In this document: positions 1-13,289 of the stretch, piece after piece
Numbering within the stretch: position 1 is the stretch's first letter
Layout: each line of letters starts with the position of its first letter
Source of the DNA: Ooceraea biroi
Lineage: Eukaryota > Arthropoda > Insecta > Hymenoptera > Formicidae
Length of the DNA: 64,000 nucleotides
Direction: 5' to 3'
NCBI RefSeq assembly: GCF_003672135.1
Contig: NC_039506.1
Span: 6,324,001 to 6,388,000 of the forward strand
Program-made: the position numbers and the translations under genes
Notes under the pieces: model-generated
What the model was told of the DNA's origin: nothing
The model's database searches: none
Seen by the model: only the letters and a program-made list of their open reading frames with translations

Positions 1-3000
1 CCGGCTGCCCCTTAAATAGCCGGCGACGCCGGCGATGTCGCTCGTGGGAGTTCGGTCGCGGTCGTTCGCGCTCGGCTCGCCCACGTGACCGCGCACGCGG
101 TCACAGCTCCACGGAGCGGATGTCGGAGTTTGACACACTCCACAATGACGATCCGAAGTTTAATTAAACATTAATTATCGAACGCGATGATGACGTTTGT
201 GATAAATTAATAGAATGGGGAAGCAAAGTTGAGAATGAGTACTGAGTTAGATGGAACGTGTTCATTTCGCGAATTGGATACCACTATTTTTATGAGAATT
301 CTGAAGTTTGTTTTTTAGAAAAACTTACTTGAAATTGTTTCAAGATATTTAATTTGTTTATGTCATTTGTTTATGATAGATAGTTTAACTATTTTTCTTA
401 AAGAAAAGTGAAAAACAAATGCTATAAAGTCGAAAATATACTCTAAATATAAGTTGCAAATAGGAATCATGTATCTTCTAAATTTAAACTAATTGAACTT
501 TTTCTTATTGTGAGGAGAGATTTTAACATGAGGTCAACATATTTTTCTAGAACATTATGTAATCGGTCTTATTTCTGTATTAAAACAAATAATGCGTCAC
601 GCGAAAACGGTAACTCACTCTTAGAATTTGTTCATATAAAGATTGCGCGTGGGTGAGATCCTTTCCAAGTCGGAAACGACACAAAACGAATCATCGTTGC
701 CCGCGCAATAGAGCATGACTAATAAGTTCGCAATCGTTTCCTTATGAACTACCCCCGCGAAAGAACAATCTCGTAAAATTCCTACGCACATGTTACGATG
801 CAATTATTCGCATTTAGGTCTGGTAAAGAAAATATGGAAGTGAATTATTCAAAAACATATGCAAACTCTAACTACTAAAGTAACGATTTTGATCTATTTG
901 TCTGATTTCAGAATACAAAAACTTAGCTTGCTTAATATGATTCTTTTTTATAATTTTTTTCCTCTTTCTACATGATTCTTTCAACAAAATTCTACATTTA
1001 AGATGGAATTAAACACTGTCATATTTTGTGCAATAGAACAAGCATTTGTATTAAAAAAATGTAAACTGAAGTGAAATAAAAAGAGTTGAGATTACGTAAG
1101 ACTGTTAATGAGTTATTATGACAAATTATACAACTTTTACGGTATTGATTGATTAATTAGGCTGCACGCCATGTTAAGAGGTCTCTTTGAAGTCAATTCC
1201 ATTCATCGGAAGATTGTCGAGGCATCGTTTCAAGGCAATAATCATAAAAGGCTATAATCATCGTTAACGCAAATTCCAACTGACATGAAAAAAATTTCTT
1301 TCTCAAGCACGATAGCATAGAAATTTTCTGTAATACTACAGTTACTAGTTCAGATGAATGAAGTTCGCAATCTTATGGAAAATATACCTGTAAATTAATT
1401 ATATCTCTTAGCGTCAATAAAAGGACGAGATTGAAAATTGTTTTCTTGTATTTCGTCCACCGAAAATTGCAAATGACATTGAGGCCAGTCAGCCGAGGCC
1501 GAGAAACTTGAAAAGAATGTTTACGTCGTTCTTAGGAGAATTCTTTTACGGTATCGAGAGCGAGTCGCGAGTGACGTCGACACTATTTCGGCGCTTTACG
1601 TCGTCACGAATGCTGCACGACTGAATGGAACGGCACGTCACTACGCCCCCTTATTACTCACATATGTATAGTTCTGACACTCACCCGTCAAGGATGTTCG
1701 CTCACGCGAATCAGAACACTGCCGAAAAGCATCGTCTACTCACGTCCAGCTGATTGGATAAATGGGAAGAATATTCGACTAAAGAGATATGCTCGTTAAC
1801 TTGGAGCTTGACGGGACAGAAAGAGAACAAACTTAAGATTGCATTATAAATATAAAGTAAGTGTAATAAATATCATTATTAGATCTAAACTACAATAAAA
1901 ACAATTTTAAACAAGCTTTGTTTGAAACGATAATTAAATACACAAATAAATATGTGTTGCATCAATAGTCTACAATATTAAGTTTATCAGCAACGCGATG
2001 TTATTGAGATTAAAGCATTTTTCTGTACAATAAAATGTAGAAAAATATTTTAACTAACAACAATCGATTTTAAGTCTCGACACTAAGAACCTCATACTAT
2101 TTGTGTGGAAAAGTCATGAAAAATCGTTTATTGAAATATGGACAAAGGCACATATACTGTGCCGCGTTATAAAACATGTTTTACATGTAAAGAGCAAAGA
2201 ACACGGATCACGAGCAACGAGATCGAGGCTGGCGACAAAGTGTGTCAATGTCGGAGCACTCGTGTTTCCAGACGGTGCGATGAGATTCTTTATGAGGCGC
2301 TTGACTTCCTCTCTTATTCCTGAAACGTCGACGAGATCCAACAGCCGCCATCAATGTGTGGCGAGAGGGGAGACTTGACCGGTGTGTGATGTCATCTCCG
2401 TGGGGGTTTTGCCGATCGATAAAAGGCGCCACAACGGTACCTAATATGGATCGAAGATAAGGTCGACGTGCATAATCATGCTTTCTGATCGATCTTTTCC
2501 GTAATTGTACAGCATTCCAATATCATATATAGCATGATCGTTATATTATAGAATAAAACGCTACTTACATTCCTTTCAGTGTCTTTCTTGTGTCCCCTCG
2601 TTTCTGTCATTAGTCTTAACTCTGATTTTTAAATTCGATAAAGACATTTCTATCGTATTTGATCTTAAATCTGGCAGACCACACGCGGATGCTGCACACA
2701 GTCACGTATATAAAATAATATAGCATCTCACGAGAGAGTAAGCGTCTTTTATGCAATCAAATTGATTAGCATTTTATTTCGCAAGTTCGCGTGAAGTATC
2801 GAAAGTAAATCGGTCTGGAATTCTACCGTCGTTTCGAAAATCGCTCGCTACATTCACATGGTCAAAGTATTCTTTAAAAAATCTTATTTGTGACATATGC
2901 GTCTTTAAAAAATGCGATAAAGTCCAATCCTGGGAATAAATTTTATAGAACGAGCGAGATATTACTAATCAAAGGTCTAAGGTGAAGCTGCTCGAGCGAA

Positions 3001-4618
3001 TGCACCGTGTTTCGTTTAAAGTCCTCAACCGAACATGTGAGAACGGAAGCTCCCGAGCAGCCGATTTATTCTCCGTCGTATCCTCGACATTGAATCATCA
3101 GCGGATGGCGGTGGAAGAAATCGAACGGTCGGAGCATTCCTCCGGATGTATCTGGCCTCGGATACCGCGGCTGTCTCGGATTTTGTCGGCTAATAATAGC
3201 GTATGCTAGCGCATACCGAACAGCTACTACCTTTTTGGCGACGTCAGTTTTGCTTGTTTTCCTCCGTTACGATGCCGAGCTATGAATAATTGTCCAATCT
3301 CTTGTAAATGCAGTCTCGAAACGCAACGACAGAGATTTAATTTGGCAGCAGAAACGCTTTCGCACACGAGAAACTTAATCTACTGAAATATTCGCGAATA
3401 TGTACAGCAAAAGTTCCATCCCGTAAAATCACGTAACTCTCGCGGTATAATGTAAACTTTTCTCGGTTCTACTTGACCTAAAGTTTTCAGAGAAATGTAG
3501 ATAAATACATAAACATATGGAATTTTTAAGAGAAATTTATATTATTCGTAGCATGCCTTATGTTAATGAGATGCCTCGCTTGATTGCAATTAGCGATCGC
3601 GTTTGCCGCTTAACATCCGATCTAACGTAAATCACTCAGCTTATATAAATCAATGCTGTCAATCGATTATCAATGTCACTGCCGTGAATAGACTTGCACG
3701 TAACCCGATGACAGGTGGCTATACGAATAAAGATTGTGCAAGTGCTATCCTTTCATGCGATTCCCACGTACTTTAATCGTCCATCCGTACATTTAAATTT
3801 ACTACATCTAATGGTTTTTCTTTAAAAATGCAAGAAACTGATAAATACGATTATATAATATGTTAAAAAATGCAAAATACTTATAGTGAGATTTCCTTCC
3901 TCTTGGCAATCGAGTATTAGTCTGTTTTATTAAAAAATTAATGAAGCTTATATTATTTAATAACTGTAATGAATATAATAAATATAATCATACAATTATT
4001 GATACTAACTATTAAAATATTACGAAATATTAAATAATAATTATTTGATTATTAATATGTATATGTATATAAATTTGCAAGTGTATAATTATGATAATTT
4101 ATATTATAATTTATTTATATAATTATAATAAATATAAGAAATGCAGCTGCTATTGCATGTCCGCGTTTGACAATACGATGCACATAGGTCGATACACATT
4201 CCATTGATAGTTCACGAGCTTGACTGAAAGACTGGTGACAAGATCTTTGTCGCAATATCTACAGTCAACAGATCACGAACGTATCGAGAATACTCGGTAT
4301 ATAACTATTATAATATTTTTGTGTGTATATCTATTTTATAATAATTAATTAAAACATTACAAAAAGAATACAAGATAAAATAATGTAAAAATTATTATAT
4401 TACAGGTATTCACTTAGATAGATAACTGTATTTTTCTGTTACCATTTGTGCTCGTTAATGCGTGTTTTAATTCAGAAATTTATCGCGAGGGCGTTAGTGC
4501 ATGATGCAATTCCAGTTTTGATAGCAATGGCGACTCGCATGTTACGTTGTCGGTGTCGGTGCGAAAGATTGCTTTGACGTATCACGTGGATGAGTAGTAT
4601 CATCCAGTATCATCGATC
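1..4618. other. Left flank, no gene recognised
   Basis: No exon that I can tie to a protein family is visible on either strand. The first 130 bases are GC- and CpG-rich, contain a CACGTG motif near 81, and could be the promoter edge of a gene lying outside the window. The stretch around 2100-2440 is open in several frames on both strands but shows no recognisable protein. From about 3800 to 4450 the DNA is very AT-rich. The rest looks like ordinary intergenic DNA. Confidence 0.4.
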
Positions 4619-5370
4619 ATGAGGAACAACAAAAAAAACGTTAAAAATAAGGAGCGCTCGGAAGAGGGAAATAACAAAGATAAACAACGCGGAAAGACGT
4701 TTGACAAAAAGAAATATAGATTACAAAAGTACAGTAACAAATATAAAAGTACGTATGTATATGATATATATTTTATATAGGTTATCTTTATCTACAGTCT
4801 TTATTGTTTATTCAACACGTTTGCCTCCTTGCGTTCAGTTAGCCAATGGGAGGAAAGAAGAAAGAAAGCTGTGTTACGTGGATTTTACAAGGAGCTCGAA
4901 AAGGATCGGCAAAATGTTGCTCAAACCTCATCAAATTTCGAAAATACATCAAAGAATACGACTGAGGTAACAAGGTATGTAAAGTGCTCAATCAATGATC
5001 AAGCAATGCTCAATTCAGTCAAAGTCCTTCCCACCTAATTCTAGTATTTATTAAAGGTTGTAGTTAGTTACATATAAATGTTTATAAGTGTTTATTAAAC
5101 GTTTTTATGATTCCGAGCAGCACGTCCAAAAAGAAAGGCCATGCCTTCTACAAAGCCAAACAGGAGTACCAGCGCAAAGCAAATGAGAAAAAGAGGAGGC
5201 AAGAAGAAGCTGCTCGTACAAAAGCTGAACGAGAGGAAGCTTTGAAGAGATATAAGGAAAAGAAGATACGCAACATAAAAGTGCTATCGCAGAAGACGAA
5301 AAAGGGACAGCCTGTCATGAAGGGCAGAATAGAAATGCTGTTAGAAAAAATACAGCGAAGTGTAACATAA
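4619..5370 (+). CDS. CCDC59 / TAP26-like protein, three exons
   Basis: Small, very basic protein of 171 aa related to CCDC59 (thyroid transcription factor 1-associated protein 26), a nuclear/nucleolar protein in vertebrates. Exons by splice signal and phase: 4619-4748, 4839-4974, 5121-5370. The donors are GTACGT and GTATGT, and the phases match (1 nt, then 2 nt carried over). Seen: a lysine-rich N-terminus; a middle segment with SQWEERRKKAVLRGFYKELE; and a C-terminal charged helix ending in KTKKGQP followed by an EMLLEKIQ tail. The KTKKGQP...LLxKIQ end is the family signature I recognise. The ATG at 4619 is the first in frame and leads directly into the basic region. It is a single-copy gene with no functional link to its neighbours. 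The family call rests mainly on the C-terminus, and the role in insects is inferred. Confidence 0.75.
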
Positions 5371-5691
5371 CTTTGGCACACATATAAGCAAAACCAATTA
5401 TATTTGTTTAGGATATAGTAACTTGTTATTTGTCTGGTTGGACTGCGATTAAGTGAAAATGATAGCAAACTAGAAAGAATGATTTGTGCACATTGTAAGA
5501 TAGTATTCAGAAAAATATTGTAACAATTTCAATTTTGTTGAATTATGCAGGTTTCATGGATCATATTAAAGTTTTGTAAGAAAGGTTAAATCTGTTAGAG
5601 AGAGAGAAAGAGAGAAAATGTGCTGAAGTTTTCAGATACTTTGTACATAGACTTCATTTATAGCAAAGATTTTCTGTTTAACTAAATTTTT

Positions 5692-5697
5692 AATAAA
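5692..5697 (+). promoter_or_regulatory. Polyadenylation signal of the CCDC59-like gene
   Basis: AATAAA lies about 320 bases after the stop codon at 5370, in an AT-rich stretch with no better candidate before it. It probably ends the 3' UTR. Confidence 0.5.
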
Positions 5698-6380
5698 ATA
5701 AATTTTTTAAACGCGTTCATTTTCTTTGACTAATTGTAAATATTTTCTTATCTAGAAACATTTGTGATTCTTTTAAAAGAACCACACTTAGATCCAATTA
5801 CGAATTTTTCAGTGTTTTTGTTTCTAGCAAAGTTTTATATCGAAGTATTATGATTTAGTTCGGGTTCAGATTAGCATTCAAATTTAAATATAGGTGAAGT
5901 TACAGACGACATGAAATCTTTCAGAATCTTTTAATTTGCAATAATCTGTAAACACAATCCATATCGTTAATTAGCAATCAATCAATCAGTGTAAGCTTTT
6001 TTCTCTGATATTTTTTCTATTTAATTCTTTCGATTTCAAACTGTTATACCTTTATGGTTTCGTAACGGCATGTAATAATCGTAATCAATTTTATGAATTG
6101 AACGTAAAGACTCATTTATCTAGGTTAGAAAGAATGTTCTTTCTTGATTATAAAGCTGTGATAAACTATTTGATTGATTAATTGATAACACTCATTTATC
6201 GAATTTAAAATAAAAGCATTTTCATTGTTAAAGAAGCGTGAAGAAGTACATTTTGCAGCGTACCTCAGCAAACTTCACACACCTCATCTCTGTCGGACAT
6301 TGAAATGATTGATGCTACAAAGTTCCATATTGCGGGAAAAACTTCGATTCTTCCTGATGCAGCAACCTTCTGCAGGCATG
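5698..6380. other. Intergenic AT-rich spacer
   Basis: No gene, RNA gene or repeat could be recognised here. It separates the end of the CCDC59-like gene from the CpG-rich DNA upstream of AP-2 alpha. Confidence 0.4.
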
Positions 6381-7320
6381 TAATTGTGACGTGTCTACGA
6401 ACACGAACGGAGACGCTGCGACATGGACATCGCACGCGGCGATCAATCGACCGGTGGTCGCGGCGGCGAGGGGCGATTCGAAATACGAAATTCCACGCGC
6501 CAGCGTGGATCACGCATGCGCGGTGGCATTTTCACGGACGGCCGTCGTCCGTCGGAGCCAGTCGACGGTTGCAAATGGCGACAGCCACGAAGTCTCTGGC
6601 ACGGGCTCGCGAATAGTTCCACGCCTACCGTGCGCCCCGCGACCGAGCCGTGCACGAAAACCGCAACCCCAGCCCAGATCGGTACGTAGAAGCCTAGTTG
6701 ACTCGGGGCGAATCGCGACGCGACCGATTCGCTCTCGCGGGCCGCAAAATCCGGCCGACGTCGACCGCGACGTCCCTCTTGGCGCGCCGCGTCGCGCGAG
6801 CCGAGAACGCGTCATCCGTGCCGTCTGCTCCTCGTCGAGAACGCGTCGCTCCTCCGCTCGATCGATACGTCACGATCGCCGAGGCTGTTTTTCCCCCGTG
6901 GACGATCGCACCGCCCGTCCGATCTCGACGGTCGCGGATCCCGTACGTGTCTCTCGCTGACCGGGAATGGTCCTCGCCGCTGGTGCGGCTGTCAAGATCG
7001 ACAGGTTGCGCCGAGCCGGCTCGCCAGCCCGCTCCGATCGCGTTGGTTATTTTCCCCGTGCGCACCGACGCGCTTTGACATTCGACGTTCGAGCGTGCTG
7101 TCGGACGAGCTGTAATCGGTGATTGCGACGGTCAATTATCGCGACTCGCCGCTCGCTCGGTCGCACGGAGCGCCGAGCTCCGACCGAGCTCCGACCTCCC
7201 CGAACTCTACTCCCGGGCGCCGCGGATGACACATTTCCCGATAGCACGTCCGCGCGGAACGGGAGAAAGAAAGACGATCGTGCATTTGTAAAATCGAGTC
7301 GTAAGTACGAGCGGCACGAT
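6380..7320 (+). promoter_or_regulatory. CpG-rich region, probable AP-2 alpha promoter and 5' UTR
   Basis: About 0.9 kb, much richer in GC and CpG than the flanks. Long arginine- and serine-rich frames are open on both strands at once, as expected from composition rather than coding. A good splice donor (GTAAGTA) at about 7301 could end a non-coding first exon, joined to an acceptor (TTCGCAG) at about 7498 just upstream of the ATG at 7524. The promoter role is inferred from position and composition. Confidence 0.45.
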
Positions 7321-7523
7321 AAGCGCGGCCACGCGACCTACGTTTGCTTCTCTCAGTTGTGTCACGTCATTTTCGTGGTGTGAAACAAACACCTATTGTG
7401 TGGCATGTAGCTGCGTCCGTGCATGCACTCTTGTCAGTCGCGGGAGACCAGAGGGGAACGAACGTTCAAGTATCTTTATTGCTCGGTTTCGTTCGCAGGT
7501 AGTTTTAAGCAAAACCAGGCAAA

Positions 7524-10500
7524 ATGCCGGCCGTCAGAGGAGATGGTATGCGTGGATTGGCGGTGTTCATATCGGACATCAGGAACTGTGAGTAATACTG
7601 TGTTGACGCTGTCACTTTTCAACGGCGAGATTTCCGCAACGTGCGGTTTAACTGACGTGAAACCTGTTGCTGTAAATTGTAAATTGCGAATTATTTCTCC
7701 TGTACTTTTTTGTGTTATTAACGATATTTCATTCATCGTGCCGTAGTAGTGTGCCATTGAAAATGCACACATGCGAGGTTTAATACCAGGAGAAGCCGGA
7801 GAAAGGGGGCGGAGTTCTGATATAGGCCTATCTTTCTGATAGAGCTTGACTCTCAAACACCAATCTGTGACACATTGGCATCATTAGCTTTATTAAAAAT
7901 AGATGCAGGCTTCCTTAAAATACACTTGCGAAGGATGCAATTATACATTTTTATATTACGTATATTTATTTACAGTGTATATTTCTATTAAATTAAATTT
8001 AGTTTTGTTTATGCACACATATCAATATAAATCTATATGAATAAATTGTCATAATTGTAATAAGTGAGAAGGAAACGCGCACAGATAAAGGCAGAAGAGC
8101 CTTTAGTTATAAACTAACTGATTTTTCCTATTAAATATTTTATCATAAATCGCCTGATAAGAAATCCGTATCTTTCCCTTTTTTAAATAACATATCGATA
8201 TTATTAGGTAAAAGTAAAGAAGCGGAGATCAAGAGAATTAATAAGGAACTAGCAAACATTCGCAGTAAATTCAAAGGAGACAAAACGCTTGATGGATACC
8301 AGAAGAAAAAGTACGTTTGCAAGTTGTTGTTCATTTTCCTTCTTGGTCACGATATCGACTTCGGACATATGGAGGCTGTCAATTTACTTTCGTCAAACAA
8401 ATATTCAGAGAAACAAATCGTAAGTCATTCCTTTCTCATTCACGATGCACCACACGTTGTACGCGTAGTTAAATATCTTATTCCGATTAAATTCTAGGGT
8501 TACCTTTTCATATCAGTCTTAGTGAATACTAATAGCGATCTGATCAAGTTGATCATACAGAGTATAAAGAACGATCTCGCCTCACGCAATCCGATTCACG
8601 TGAACCTAGCGTTGCAATGTATCGCGAATATCGGCAGCAAGGAAATGGCGGAGGCTTTTGGCAATGAGATCCCGAAATTGCTTGTCTCAGGGTACGGCAT
8701 GTATACATGAATATATATGTAGATAAGTCGTGTACACATCAGTCGCATTCACAGCTCATATCGCCGAGATTTTTATTCAATTGCCAGTACGTTTTCGCTG
8801 ATATATTTTATTTTCATAGCGATACTATGGACGTTGTAAAGCAAAGCGCTGCGTTGTGCCTGTTGCGACTATTACGGACCGCTCCCGACGTTGTACCCGG
8901 TGGTGAATGGACGTCGCGCATCGTCCATCTGTTAAACGATCAACACCTTGGTGTCGTAACAGCTGCGGCATCGCTAATAGACGCCCTCGTCAAGAGAAAT
9001 CCCGACGAGTATAAAGGCTGCGTCAGTCTCGCGGTCTCGAGATTAAGTAGAGTACGTTGGCGAAATAATGTGCTGCTGTTGGCCACGTAACGAGCAAGCA
9101 GGCAAATATCGATTGAATGACTCTTATTTTACGATTTTGCAGATCGTCACGTCGAGTTACACAGATTTGCAGGATTATACGTACTACTTCGTGCCGGCTC
9201 CGTGGTTGTCCGTCAAGCTGCTGCGCTTGTTGCAAAACTACACTCCCCCAGGTATTTATTATTCGCGGGAAACGCTTGGAAACGTGTAACCGAAATTTCG
9301 ACATTGCATTTCTGCAGCTGAGGATCCGGGTGTGAGGGGTCGATTGAACGAGTGTCTAGAGACAATACTGAACAAAGCTCAAGAACCACCAAAGTCAAAG
9401 AAGGTTCAGCACTCGAACGCGAAAAACGCTGTGCTGTTCGAGGCGATTAGTTTAATTATTCACAACGACAGCGAGCCGAATCTTCTAGTACGGGCGTGCA
9501 ATCAGCTCGGCCAATTCTTGTCCAACCGCGAGACCAATCTGCGATACCTCGCGCTCGAGTCCATGTGCCATCTGGCTACGTCCGAGTTCTCGCATGAAGC
9601 CGTGAAGAAGCACCAGGAGGTAGTCATATTGTCAATGAAGATGGAGAAGGACGTCTCGGTGAGGCAGCAAGCAGTGGACCTATTGTACGCCATGTGCGAC
9701 AAGAGCAATGCCGAGGAAATAGTTCAGGAGATGTTGAATTACTTGGAAACGGCCGACTACTCGATCAGGGAAGAGATGGTCCTGAAGGTGGCGATCCTCG
9801 CCGAGAAATATGCGACTGATTACACTTGGTACGTCGACGTTATCCTGAATCTGATCAGGATAGCGGGCGATTACGTCTCCGAGGAAGTCTGGTACAGAGT
9901 CATCCAAATCGTCATCAATCGAGACGACGTTCAGGGTTACGCCGCGAAGACCGTCTTTGAAGTAAGCCGCATGTCGCTCTCTCCCTTTTGCCGAAATTAA
10001 AAATTACTTCGTTCGTTTTACATTTATTTTCTATCTTTCTTGCAGGCGTTACAGGCGCCCGCTTGCCACGAAAACATGGTCAAAGTTGGCGGTTATATAC
10101 TGGGGGAGTTTGGTAATCTCATCGCCGGCGATCAACGTTCCTCTCCAGCTGTTCAGTTTCAACTTCTACATTCCAAAGTAAGCACTTGCAAAATATTTTC
10201 CGTCAGAAGGCGGCTCATGCATATAAATAAATCTGCTTACTTTTTGCAGTACCATTTATGCTCTCCTATGACACGAGCATTGCTGCTCTCGACGTACATA
10301 AAATTCGTCAATCTGTTCCCCGAGATCCGAACTCAGATACAAGATGTCTTCAGGCAGCACAGTAACTTGCGCAGCGCCGACGCCGAACTGCAACAAAGGG
10401 CATCAGAATATCTGCAATTGAGCATCATTGCCTCGACTGATGTTCTGGTACTTCACACGATATACGATGATTGAAAAATGCGAGACGTCGCGTCTCTAGT

Positions 10501-11978
10501 CGCAACACTGACGTACCCATGTTCCCACAGGCTACCGTGCTGGAAGAAATGCCGGCTTTCCCCGAGAGGGAGTCGTCCATTCTCGCGGTCTTGAAGAAGA
10601 AGAAACCGGGCCGGGTACCGGAGAACGAGATCAGGGAGAGCAAGAGTCCGGCGCCAAATGCCAACCATCACACCGAGACTCCCGCTACTGCAACGACCGC
10701 GACAGTCAACAATTCTTCCGCCGATCTGTTGGGACTATCGACTCCACCTTCCTCCCAGCCGTCTAGTAACACGGGCGTGTTACTCGACGTGTTAGGAGAT
10801 ATTTATAACATGAACAAAGTTGGCGCTACTAATGGCACCCAAAACACGTACAATCCTAAGAAGTAAGACGCGTCGAGTGGTCAATTTTTATTAATTTAAT
10901 GGTAGCTAAAATATCGAAATCTTTGAATAATATTTAAACATTATTTTGACGTTACTTTCCAGGTTCGTTTGCAAGAATAACGGCGTTCTGTTCGAGAATG
11001 ATTTGATACAGATCGGCGTAAAGTCGGAATTCCGGCAGAATCTTGGACGCGTCGGTCTCTTTTACGGGAACAAAACTCAGTACGCGCTACACAGTTTTCA
11101 GCCGCAGCTATCTTGGTCGGACGAGAATCAGGCGAAATTGGCTGTGCAAGTGAAGCCTGTTGATCCTATATTGGAGGCTGGTGCTCAGATCCAGCAAATG
11201 ATTAACGCGGAATGCATCGATGACTATGGCGGTACGGCGCTCCGACATTTTCGTAATTTTCAGCACGTAAACTATTTTAGTACCTCCGTTGTCGTTATCG
11301 TACGATGCTTCTTGTTTGCAGATACGCCGAGCATGCTTATCTCTTTCATTTATAACAATGTGCCACAGAAGATCACGATGAAGTTACCATTAACAATTAA
11401 CAAGTTCTTCGAACCGACAGAGATGAATGGAGAATCATTCTTCGCAAGATGGAAAAATCTCGGCGGGTACGTAAACTAGCACGTTTAACGGATGCAGAGA
11501 CGTAGAGATGCCGATTCGCGAATACGGTTTAGCGAATTCTGAGTTCACCTTTTCAGGACGAATCAGCAGCGCTCGCAGAAGATCTTCAAGGCGCAGCAAC
11601 CGATGGATCTGACGCAAGTACGAACGAAATTACAAGGATTTGGGATGCAATTGCTCGACGGCATCGATCCAAATCCCGATAACTTCGTCTGCGCCGGCAT
11701 CGTTCACATGAGGGCGCAGCAAGTAGGTTGCTTGTTGCGCCTCGAACCCAATAAACAAGCCCAGGTCAGTTTCTCGAATCGCATCCATATTACGTCTTCA
11801 ATGTTGTCTCTTGCGATGGAAGACTATCGCAGTGAACACGTGTTAACAAGATTCGCAATGAGAAACTGCGGCATTATGTAATCTTCTTCGTTGTTCACAG
11901 ATGTTCCGCTTAACAGTACGTTCGAGCAAGGAGTCGATGTCCGTAGAGATCTGTGACCTGCTGGTGGACCAATTTTAA
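7524..11978 (+). CDS. AP-2alpha: AP-2 complex subunit alpha (alpha-adaptin)
   Basis: Large subunit of the AP-2 adaptor, which links clathrin to PtdIns(4,5)P2-containing plasma membrane and cargo. Thirteen exons, all in phase: 7524-7587, 8208-8419, 8498-8691, 8820-9051, 9143-9251, 9318-9961, 10046-10177, 10250-10447, 10531-10862, 10963-11231, 11322-11466, 11557-11764, 11901-11978. They give 938 aa, close to the usual length. The start MPAVRGDGMRGLAVFISDIR is the family N-terminus, with the lysine cluster for phosphoinositide binding at about residues 54-60. Helical trunk: residues 1 to about 620. The hinge, from about 630 to 705 and rich in S/T/P, carries a DLLGL clathrin-box-like motif. The appendage (ear) begins at about 706 with FVCKNNGVLFEN and ends VDQF. 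It looks intact and single-copy. The identification is very secure; exon ends are by eye. Confidence 0.97.
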
Positions 11979-13246
11979 ACGGCCTAGCAGGCGTTAAGTT
12001 GCGAGGGATTAGCACGGCACCATGAGAGGACGTGTCGTTATGAAGGGAAAGTGTCGTCTCGCGCCGCTCAGAAAAAAAAAAGATACTGACGATTATTTGT
12101 TAAGAGATACTTTTGCGTTGTACCCAAGCTTACACTCATAACGCTGTTATATGAGATCTGTATCTGCGTGTAGGTAGTTCCGTGTATATCATTTTATCGG
12201 GAGGAAGCATAGGTTTTGAATCAGGACTGCCGCAATCGAAGCGTCACGTACAGAGAGAATAAGGGACACGTGTAAAAACCGGCTACGATCGACAGTATTA
12301 TCGCATAATCGATGGTGATAGGGATTCGTTGAACAACGGATCTGCATCTCGCGTATCTTGCATCCACAGTATACGTGATGATCAAACGAGGAAAATGAAA
12401 GGTCGAAGGGAAGAGAGGAAACACTATCTGTGTGTTTTAGCTATGGATACTTGTATTATAGAAACACTCGAGCCGCATCGTAGAAACAAAGCAAATATAT
12501 CGACACATATATTTTTATTGAGTTTTATAATACACAGGTATTTCCTGCGGTATTGTTTTCAAATCAACTTGTATAATTTTTCGACATCGATGGTGTCGCT
12601 GTCAAATCGCCGTAGGTGAAAACGTTTCTTCGTACGTGAGTGTCTCACTGTCACGTCGTGATGTCTCATACCTATGCGCGTACCGTGGATTTCATCGAGA
12701 ATTCAGGAATCATGATTATCGCCGATCGTGAGATTGCGCTGCGTATGCGAGAGTAGATTTGGGCACAATGACAGTAGCTGTATAATATTAGCTGTTTATC
12801 ATAGATTACCCATATATTTAATGGAGCTGCAAATTGATTAATCGTGTAATTAGTAGTTTATACTTAATTGCTCCTTGTGTTGATCCTGAGTTTGAGCAAA
12901 CTTCTCCCTTACTCCTAGATTTTCTATCATTGATGCTGATGTATGAATCCATGGCTGGTCATTTCTACATTTACAAAATGAAATTCCAATGAGGGAGATA
13001 TATACACTCATTATACTCCCCCAGCGTATTGTTAATCGAGATTCGCGCACGCGCGCGAATCGACGATTTGTAATTGTAGAAGTACGTTTTATTGTCTTCA
13101 GAATCTTGCGCGAGATGTATGATATTTCAGTAGAATGTTTACTCTGTACAGGTAATATTTACCGATGTGTTGAAAGTTTTCGTGCGAGATGCGTTTTATA
13201 TAATATTAACAACGGGTAGAGCAGCTCTAAATATGATTTGAACGTT

Positions 13247-13289
13247 GCTTCGCGTGGATCGGTGGACGCGTTCATCGATCACGCGAAGC
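13247..13289. other. Hairpin in AP-2 alpha downstream region
   Basis: GCTTCGCGTGGATCG pairs with CGATCACGCGAAGC, giving a 14-bp stem with one bulged G and a loop of about 14 bases, in otherwise AT-rich DNA. It could be a structured 3' UTR element; no function is known. Confidence 0.4.

Noticed and set aside
2103..2432. Overlapping frames on both strands
   Set aside because: Four frames of similar length overlap, with no recognisable domain, and any splice context is ambiguous.
6265..7260. Many long open frames, up to 189 codons, on both strands
   Set aside because: The region is CpG-rich, all frames are open together, and the translations are arginine- and serine-rich with no family features. 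This fits promoter composition, not a gene.
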